Of a stretch of DNA of 41,808 bases, positions 34,001-41,808 are shown piece after piece (the stretch's first letter is position 1; every line of letters starts with the position of its first letter). This DNA comes from Candolleomyces eurysporus. Taxonomy: Eukaryota > Basidiomycota > Agaricomycetes > Agaricales > Psathyrellaceae. A program made the position numbers and the translations under genes. Under the pieces are notes generated by a model that searched no databases, was not told the DNA's origin, and saw nothing but the letters and a program-made list of their open reading frames with translations. Location of the stretch: assembly GCA_027579435.1 (NCBI GenBank), contig JANBPK010000255.1, positions 1-41,808 of the forward strand. Direction: 5' to 3'.

Positions 34001-37000
34001 ATCGTGAGGGCTGCCATACATGATGACGACAGCACAGTTCTTGACATGGCTAAGACGCTTCTCAAGGATATTAGCAAAGACGGTAAGCCTTGGATCAAGA
34101 GATACATTTGTTGGTCATTAATTCTCACCTCTTTCAGGCCGTCTCATTGGGCTACTCACCGTCGACGCGCTACCCTGGCTGGAAACTGCCGAAGTGCAGT
34201 CTAGGCGGTGGTGGGTTCGCTACAACGCCGTGCTGGTGTCAGAGACTTTTGTAAGCCGGCGTAAGTAAAGTCCCTTCATATCGTTTTCAGGGTAGCATAT
34301 CAATGACACCACAACGTTTTAGTCGACCTCACAAACGGCAATCTCCTCAAAAAGCTTGTTGAATGGGCTGGTGCCGATGAAGATGATGATGTTCGACGAT
34401 CTTCCGTCAAGCTGATTTCAACCATTTGTAAGGACCATAATCTGAGCCGTGCGTGATCTAGTCCTAATGCCCGAATGAGCTTGTCTGATCCTTTTTTGCA
34501 GTGGAGATGTTGGAGGTGGTGAAGTCGAATATAGTCTCAGTGAAGGATAAAGTCATCGAAGAAGAATATCCCACCATACGCTCTCTCTGGATTTCTTTCT
34601 TAAGCGACATGGTCAAACATGGTACGGTTCTCTCCGTATACTCCGATAGCCATCCTTCGTTGATACTCGCGCTTAGTGTCGTTTCCTGAGGTCGTTCCGA
34701 TCCTTCTCAAACTTTACGTCGAATTAGACAGCGACTCAGAGGTGTGGAAAAATGCCCATGAAGAGTTCCTAATGCTGGGAGAACATGAAGATGGTAGGTG
34801 CAAGAACATCTATTTTTGAGACCCCGCTCTGACTTGCTCGATATTCAAGGTTCCGAGTATACCAAGGCACTCGAAAGCGCCTTGCCGCAGAGTCTCAAGT
34901 TATCCTTCCACGGTTCTCGGAGCGACTGGCCATCCACAGCGAAATGGATTAGGCTGTTGGTGGCTCTTTCGCAAAGACGTGCGTTGCTTCACTTGCCGAT
35001 GAAAATTATGTAACCTTTCCCACCCCAGCGGGCCTGAAGGAAAGCGTCGACAAGGTTTTGAAAGGTATAGCCAGCGATGTGAGGGATGGGATCGAAGCGA
35101 AACCCCCTCCGAAGCCAGTGGAAACAGATTCAGACATACAAGAATCCCAGGTTCAGGACGAGACCGAGTACAATGGTCGGTCCCTTGCCTTCTTTCGATT
35201 CGACTGAACCCTAATCTTCCTAAACAGGTGCGATGGACTACATGCCTCAATCGACGCTGAAGCTGCCGCTGCGTCGACTACTTTACAAAGTTGGATGGGA
35301 AGATCGGAGGACCTGGGCCGATATCGTCGCTATCATCTCTGCCCATTGTAAAGACTTTCCTTTCACCTCTCGCACAAATGTTAATACAACTTCTCCAGTC
35401 CCGCTCGATTTCCAAGACGCACATACCATCCTCTTCCAAATAGCAAAGCACGATCCTGACACAGATGTTCAATATGCGTGCCTTAAATCTTTGACTCTAC
35501 TCGCGAAACAGTGTAAGTACATGTAACTTTTGCCCATATATTCCCGGGCAATAACCTGATCGATTTGGTCCACCAGCTGTCGCCAGCGGGCTAATCAACG
35601 ACACTATCAACTATTTTGACGACTTTAGCGATCACCCAGATTGGAGAGTTCGCTTTAGCTATACACAGCTGCTATCTTCCGTAGGGGTTTCGGAGGAAGG
35701 TAAGCGGCCAACTGCTCCCATCATTCAAATCCTGCTCATGATGATGACAGTTGACCTTTCGGACGAGGTTCTCGAGAAGCTCTCGGCTCGTGCATTATTG
35801 GATTCTGACTATGACTGTCGTTCCGAAGCCTTGAATACGTTTTTGAACCTCCTGGAAATCGAGGACAGTGATCGGACCCCATCACCCAAAGAACGATATC
35901 GTGCTTATGTCGAAACCATGGTGAAGGACCAATTTCATGCCGGCATCGAAGATGATAGTTGGAAGGTACGCCAGTCGTGGATCAAGCTAGCCGGTACTCA
36001 AATCAAAGACGGTAAGGAGACATGTAACCCCATCTAGACACTATCTGACTTCACGAAGCTGAGTTTCCCGAACTCGCCAAACTCTTCAATGCTTCGATCA
36101 AGGACAGTGACTCCGATGTGCGGGCCGAGACGATGAAAGTACTACAACGGCTTCTCAAAGATGGTAATGTTGCTCCGTTGTTCCCCAATATCATTCTATT
36201 GAGTTGCTTTCCAGCCAAATTGAGGGCATCAATAGCAGCAAAGCTAGGGAAAGCTCTCGGTTCTTGCGTTTCAGCTCCGGAGTATACAGACCGCGCTGTG
36301 TCGGTGCTGACAACAATCACAACACCGCCCTACGCTCAAGAAGACGGTGAGATGTAACGCCCGACCCAGAGACCGATTACTAACAGCCTTGGAAGATTAT
36401 GGGAAGGACCTCCGAGAGCGGCATCAGCTATGGATCCAGATGATCTTACTCCTCGGTCGCAATGGTCTGTGTACTTGTCCGATTACTGGTCGTTTAAGCG
36501 TGCTCACTGCCCTTCAATATAGTCGATTTCCAAGCTTTGCCGAAACTTATTGAAGAAGTAATACAGGAGGAACGGAGCGACACCACTTTCGAATCTCAGG
36601 ATGCATTATATTCCTTGTTTCAGAACGGTGAGCCTCTCTACGCCAAACCCAGACCGGTCGTATTTTAATTACCCGGACAGTCAAACTTCCCGACCCAATT
36701 GACAGCATCCTCCCCAAAGCCATCGAATCAGCACTGAAACTCGATGCGCCATTCAATGTCCGTTCGGCCGCTGTCAATATGTTTGGTCGCCTTATAGGAT
36801 GTGCTCCTGGTCGTGGTACGTGAGCCTTAACATTGTCTTGGCGTTGCGTGTTTTAATTTAAACAAAGGTGAGAACCAGCCCAGATACGAAAAATTCTTTG
36901 GAAGGAGCAGTACGTATCTTCATTCAAGATCATGTCCTCCGCTTGACTCCTTCCCCCAGGTGATTCCCAAATCATCTCTGGATTGGCAGACATCGTCATC

Positions 37001-38682
37001 AAAGATAAGTACGACGACGTACGAATTGCCGCCCTGCGAGTTTTGAAGGCGACATACAAGGCTACGAACCGTATGTCAAGCTCCTCTCTGTGCTCTAGCC
37101 ATTGCTATTTACTCTTTCGTCTAGTCTTTCGGTTCCGAGACGCCATCAAAGCATCTCTGTCGAGGATCATCGAGAGCTCTCTCAAGGATTTGGAGAATTC
37201 TAGACTCCGCACAAACGCAGTGTCGGTTGTAGACAGCCTGACCGAGGAGAATTCGAATGGTATTGTTCTTTAAACACCCTACTAAAATCCCATAGCACGC
37301 TCACTGCAACGCTGGTCATAGACCAATTCAGGGACCTCGTTTCCCCTTCGATCTCTCAATTGCTGAGAACGGTTTTGTTAGAAGACGACGAGAATATTGG
37401 TAACAGCGTAGAAAGGGTCCTGTTTGGTAATTTCACAGCCGCCACCACAGAAAGTCAGTGCAAGTGTCTTGTCGAGTTGTCTTGCTGATCATGGGAATAG
37501 CGAAGCTCAATCGTGACGTCTTAATCGCGATACCCCCAATGGTGGCAACGCTCACTGTTGCCGGAAAGGCTATTGTCATGCGACTCACAGAGAACCGTAA
37601 ATATCTCCACACAGGTCATCATACTTAACTTTGATCCTTACTGTGACGCTGTAGTTGCGATCTCAGACGATACCGCCGCCACTATCGCGCATGCCTTGAC
37701 TCCGATGCTCCGAAACACATCATCACTCGCTCGCGCGACTGCTATCGAACTCCTTCTCAAATTGTATACAAGTCATCGTAAGCATTCTGACATGCTGTCG
37801 GTTTAACGTGCACCTGACGCATTTCACAGGCCATTCGAAGCCACGGCTTATTGAATCCGCCATACCTGAGATTATCAGCTTGGCGTTCGATGAAAAGGAC
37901 AATGTTGGGGGAATACGCATCACCGCAATCCAGTTACTCGTGGCCTTGTCATCAGGACCTGCATGTGGGCCCATATCAGTTCAGTCCCACTCTTTGTGAC
38001 TCACCTTCGTGCCCGCTAGCCTTGGAGAGCGTCGGAGAAGGGCAGCCTGAACCGTCGACTGCAGCCACTAGCACGGTGCTCAAGCAGATCACTCCTCTTG
38101 CGACCAAGTTTATGGCACTGCTTCAAGTTGAACACTTGAGACCCTCTGTGGTGGAACTGCTGTCTTTGATGTCGCTAGATCCGGCAGGCAAGTAATTGTG
38201 TTCGAGGATGAGATCCAGATGGCTCAAAGATAATGTTTTCAGTCCGTCAAGCAATCACGCTGCGCATAGCTTCGCTGGCTTCCGGTCCTGAAACCCTTGC
38301 CCTCGTGGGTCACGTCGAGCTGCTTGCCCGCCTCATCTCAGATGGTCAGTACAGCTTTGTTGTTTTTGATTCGAACACATTCTTGAACAGTGAGATAGGA
38401 CGTTTGTGCGAGAAGGCTACCGATTATATGACACTTTTCCTGGCACCAGCATTGGTTGCCCGCCCGCAACTTGCCCCATACAGGCTCAAGATCTTGACTG
38501 CGCTCTGGTGTAGGTATGGCCGAAGGACCCTGAAGGATACCGATGCGCCAGAAAGGGCCGTGAAACATAAGCAATTGCATGAGTGGTTCACTCTCGCGTT
38601 GTTTGGCCGGCATGCCACTGCACACGAAGTTAGAACATGGCGTAAACGATGCGAAGTATGGCTATCGGCTACCAGAAACTGA
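31071..38682 (+). CDS. Copy D: DUF6535 + HEAT-repeat giant protein, apparently intact
   Basis: Exon 1 is 31071-31091 (M-G-D-S-D-I-V), exon 2 31168-31473, and exon 3 31532-32819. The remaining exons are short and run to the TGA at 38680-38682. Exon 2 encodes a Pro/Lys/Gly linker and ARIWYLYLEDAEQEAKDR. Exon 3 carries the rest of DUF6535, with helices AGIVSSFVIDA, LWLVSLYITLFSAIMG, LLVQIASFLFLGGLVV and LLAFCISGCAIYLTM. A cytosolic-looking helical region and then the HEAT-type units follow. Typical units hold D-D-x-x-V-R or D-x-x-V-x-x-A signatures, as in DSDSDVRAETMKVLQRLL. I traced the phase-1 junctions through the whole gene and found no stop. An N at 32750 stands where C has G. Near 37454-37460 there are two possible donors, gtcagt and gcaagt, six bases apart and both in frame. 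D is the best template for modelling the family. Function is unknown; a membrane-tethered binding scaffold is my inference. Confidence 0.82.
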
Positions 38683-39159
38683 TGATGTCTTCACTGAATT
38701 GTATCTATACTTGGTGTCAGCGTATGAATCTGTATCCGAACCCCAAAAAGAAGGACATGACCGTCCACAAAGGAGATAACGAGGATCCATTGGCCTTCTC
38801 TCAATGATTAACGCTCATTAGATTGGCGCACGCCTAGAGGTGCATGGGAAACCTGGTTGTTGGGAGAAGACTCGGACATGCTGCAACCATGCTTCGTCAT
38901 ATGAAGGCCGCGCAAAGTCAGAGTCGCAGAAAACAGTAGCTCAACATCAAAAGGTCGACTGCATGGGTATCTCCCAGAAATCGTCTGCCTTTCCTATGCA
39001 GTTCCTGTTGAGATCCTGCTTAGACACCTGGTGCTGGCGGAATAGTGCAATACTAGACACATTGATCGTACCCCATCCATAGTGCAAGATTAACATCAAT
39101 TGTAGCCCTACATCACATACATACACCAGCAGCATCCCTCCCTGCTAGTTCATGCATTA
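38683..39159. other. Spacer after copy D; nothing recognised
   Basis: Only short overlapping frames with no motif, no splice-bounded exon and no match to other parts of the window. Confidence 0.4.
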
Positions 39160-39575
39160 ACCTTTGCATCACTCTCAGGTATGTTTACACCACTTGTACA
39201 ATCATTACACCACTCACCGTTGCGTCGCTGCCATTCACTGGGCGCATCACTGTCTTGCTGATGCATCACTCTCCCGCTATTGCACAACGCTGCGCGATGT
39301 ATCACTCTCCCGCCTATATAATACTCTCATGCTGTTGCACTACTGTCTTCTGTTGCATCACTTNCCCCCTCTCCTNGCCATTGCACTGCTACTACGCTGA
39401 TGCGCCACTCTCCCGTCGTTACACTACTATGCCCCACTCTCCACTCTCTCGCCGTTCCACCACTCTCCTGCCGTTGCACTACTGTCCCACCATTGAACCG
39501 CTGCTGCGCCACTCTCCTCTTGTTACACCACTGCCCGACTCCGATGTACCACTCGTCTCGCCGTTCACCGTTTCA
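39160..39575. repeat. Degenerate minisatellite of CACTCTCCCGCCGTTGCAC type
   Basis: Imperfect direct repeats of roughly 25-35 bp built on CACTCTCCCG(C/T)CGTTGCACTA. They recur more than ten times with substitutions and length changes, and there are two N characters in C-rich runs (39364, 39376). No open frame in it looks like a protein; the His/Ser/Cys-rich translations are by-products of the repeat. Confidence 0.7.
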
Positions 39576-39774
39576 CGAAATGGAATAAGGGAGTCATCAT
39601 TCCATGACGATTAGTGCTTCGGAGAGCCACGCCGCACTTCTACTTTTGTGAGTGTCGGCTTCTGTCGTTTACTTCTACCTTTGACCTTCCCGCCCAATCA
39701 GCCCGCCTCTCTATGTCTTCCCACCCTCTTTCTCTCTGTGACTCTATGTATTATCTGACCAGCTTCTGTTACAG

Positions 39775-39942
39775 CGAGCTGTCAATTTCCCGCCGTTGAT
39801 CAATCTAGGATCAGCACATTCCGGTGAGTCCCAGCTCACTAGGCTCGCCAATCGCGCCAGCTCGGCATCCGAAGACTCGGACAGTGAAGATGACGAGGAA
39901 GGTGAGGCCGATGGGAGCAGCAAGTCAAACAGAGGGTCTTGA
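39775..39942 (+). other. Possible C-terminal exon with acidic Ser/Asp/Glu tail
   Basis: A frame of 55 codons follows a good acceptor (TTACAG, 39769-39774) and ends at TGA 39940-39942. It encodes R-A-V-N-F-P-P-L-I-N-L, a short polar linker, and the acidic run SASEDSDSEDDEEGEADG. A donor-like TTTTGTGAGTG lies at about 39645. The acidic block looks like real coding sequence, but I found no upstream exons and do not recognise the family. It could be the end of a degraded transposase or a nuclear protein. Confidence 0.3.
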
Positions 39943-40139
39943 AGCCTCTGAGGCTCCGAATTGGAGTCGTTTACCACTCGGTCCCTTATTACTATTCTTT
40001 TCAGTCTTTCACATTGCATCTTACCATTCTATACTCACTACCCTACATTCCTTCACACATACTATTGCACTCTCCCTGTATACGACGTCTGCAATAATGA
40101 CCGGATGTTTACTGGTTTTTACTGATTTTTTTTGTGGAT

Positions 40140-40405
40140 TTACCAGGTATGTGAACCTGGAAATGTGTCGGCAAGCCCAGGTAAAAGCTCTGGTAAGCCC
40201 CAAGGAATATTTTATGGGATTTCCCTAGAAAATCCAGGGGAAAAAGCGTCCAGGGATTTGGACAATTTGACAGAGTTTACCCCAATATTTTCCCTGTCAG
40301 GACGTTCCCGGACACCCCAGGTCCCGTCGTGGTCTTTCCAGGAAAGAACTCTGGGATAGCCAGAGAACTACCCTGGAAAGACCAGGTCCGTCCGCCACGG
40401 AAAAA
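40140..40405. repeat. CCWGG-rich palindromic patch with a nested hairpin
   Basis: Nine CCAGG or CCTGG motifs fall within about 250 bp. GGTCTTTCCAGG at 40331-40342 pairs perfectly with CCTGGAAAGACC at 40372-40383. Inside it, CTCTGG at 40349-40354 pairs with CCAGAG at 40360-40365, making a two-part stem. The patch ends about 25 bp before the point where homology to copy C begins. Confidence 0.6.
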
Positions 40406-40426
40406 ACCTGACTTGGAAGTTCATAG

Positions 40427-41808
40427 TGGCCGTAGACAGCCTGACTGAGAAGGGTTCGAATGGTATCGTTTCCAAAACCCCGTATATTTCTACAGTACTT
40501 GCTTTAACCGCAACGCTGTTCATCGACAAATTCAGGGACCTCGTTTCCCCTTCTATCTCCCTTTTGCTGAGAACCGTTTTGTTAGAAGATGAAAATCTTG
40601 GTGATAGCGTGGCAAGGGTCTTGTTCGATAATTTCACGACCTCTACCGTAGAAAGTGAGTGCAAGTATCTTGTCGATTTGTCTTGCTGATCATGGGGATA
40701 GCGAAACTCAAAAGTGACGTCTTAATCGCGATATCCCCAATGGTGGCAACACTCACTGCTGCCGGAAAGGCTATCGTCGTGCGACTCACAGGGAGCCGTA
40801 AGTATCTCTACGCAGCTCATCATACTTGACTTTGATCCCTACTGTGCCACTGTAGTTGCGATCTCGGACAGTACTGCCGCCACTATCGTGCATGCCCTGA
40901 CCCCGATGCTCCGAAACACATCATCATTGGCTCGCGCGACTGCAATCGAACTCCTTCTCAAACTGTATACCAAACATTGTAAGTATCCTGATATGCTGAT
41001 GGCGCAACATACACCTGACCGGCTTCACAGTTTCATAGGCCATTCGAAACTGCGGCTTAGTGAATCCGCCATACCTGAGGTTATCAGTTTGGCGTTCGAT
41101 GACAAGGACGATGTTGGAGAAACACGCATTACCGCAATCCAATTACTCGTGGCCTTGTCATCAGGACCTGAACGTGAGCCCATCTCAGTTCAGTTGCACC
41201 GTTTGTGACTCATCCTCGTACCCGTTAGCCTTGGAGAGCGTCGGAAAAGGGAAGGCCGAACCGTCGACTGCACCCACTAGCTCGGTGCTTAGGCGAATCA
41301 CTCCCCATGCAACAAAGTTCATGGCTCTACTTCAAGTTGAACACTTGAGACCGTCTGTGGTGGAATTGCTGACTTTGATGTCGCTAGATCCTACAGGTAA
41401 GCAATTGCGCTCTAGGATTGGACCAAGCTGGCTCACAAATGCTTTCAGTCCGCCAGACAATCATGCTACGCATAGCTTCCATGGCTTTCGGTCCTGAAAC
41501 CCTTGTCCTCGAGGGCCACGTCGAGTTGCTCTCCCGCCTCATCTCAGATGGTGCGTACAGCTTCGTCGCTTTTGATTCGAACACACTCTCAAAAGTGAGA
41601 TAGGACGTCTGGGCGAGAAGGCTACGGATTACTTGACGCTTTTCCTGGCTCCGGCATTGGTCACCCGCCCACAACTGGCCTCATACAGGCTCAAGATACT
41701 GACTGCGCTCTGGCTTAGGTATGGCCGAAGGACCTGGAGGTCAGCGATGCGCCAGAAGAGACCGTGAAACATAAGGAATTGCTTGACTGGTTCACTCTCG
41801 CATTGTTT
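40427..41808 (+). pseudogene. Copy E: 5'-truncated, frameshifted duplicate of the HEAT region (runs off window)
   Basis: From about 40427 the sequence is nearly identical to 23318-24701 in gene C, including intron sequences. There is no DUF6535 module and no earlier HEAT exon upstream. Features of decay are visible. The acceptor AG of the first intron is CG at 40524-40525, although that 63-bp intron happens to have no stop and can be read through. In the last exon a C is missing at about 41733 (ACCTGG versus ACCCTGG in C), which shifts the frame to a TGA at 41765-41767. It is best read as a partial duplication caught mid-gene. The missing C could be a sequencing error, but the truncation is not. 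Confidence 0.75.

Noticed and set aside
39160..39575. CRISPR array
   Set aside because: The repeats are degenerate, with no constant repeat/spacer alternation, in a eukaryotic context with introns. It is a minisatellite.
1..41808. tRNA, rRNA or other structured RNA genes
   Set aside because: No cloverleaf with conserved T-loop or A/B box and no rRNA-like segment was seen by eye. A tRNAscan/Infernal run would settle it.

Overview
The window reads as fungal DNA, most likely from an agaricomycete basidiomycete. The genes are dense with short introns (about 45-75 bp, GT/AG). Three of them start with a membrane module of the DUF6535 type, which is common in mushroom-forming fungi and in the Rhizoctonia group. 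The genus is an inference. No tRNA, rRNA, CRISPR or bacterial operon structure is visible.

The dominant content is a head-to-tail tandem array, all on the + strand, of one very large multi-exon gene family, called here copies A to E. A (1-3586) is the 3' part of a gene that begins outside the window. B (8330-15718), C (17208-24766) and D (31071-38682) are full length. E (40427-41808) starts abruptly in the middle of the gene and runs off the right edge. Each full copy has a tiny first exon, an exon with a Gly-rich or charged linker and the start of DUF6535, one long exon of about 1.3 kb with the remaining transmembrane helices, and then more than 20 small exons. The small exons encode HEAT/ARM-like helical repeats with the recurring D-x-x-V-R signature. 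From there on, almost every intron I followed is phase 1. The predicted products are membrane-anchored alpha-solenoids of very roughly 1,900 residues. The function of DUF6535 is not known to me.

C and D look intact by eye; both hold N characters that look like assembly artefacts. B has a one-base insertion in an A tract and a lost splice donor, so it is probably broken or split. E is a recent, 5'-truncated, frameshifted copy of a C-like gene.

The spaces between genes are themselves duplicated. About 3.3 kb before B (4948-8329) and 3.9 kb before D (27121-31070) are copies of each other and share two repeat families. 'Beta' (about 0.8-0.9 kb, five copies) is also present before C and forms the 5' flank of each gene. 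'Alpha' occurs in both orientations and makes long imperfect inverted repeats upstream of B and D. The space after C holds two decayed fragments of a septin GTPase gene and a probable fragment of an LTR retrotransposon on the - strand. A weaker septin-like N-terminal fragment follows A. The space after D holds a degenerate minisatellite, a possible acidic C-terminal exon and a CCWGG-rich palindromic patch that abuts the truncated start of E.

Taken together, this is a locus where a membrane-anchored repeat-solenoid gene is being copied in tandem with its promoter region. That pattern is typical of fast-evolving recognition or conflict genes in fungi, but such a role here is inference only.
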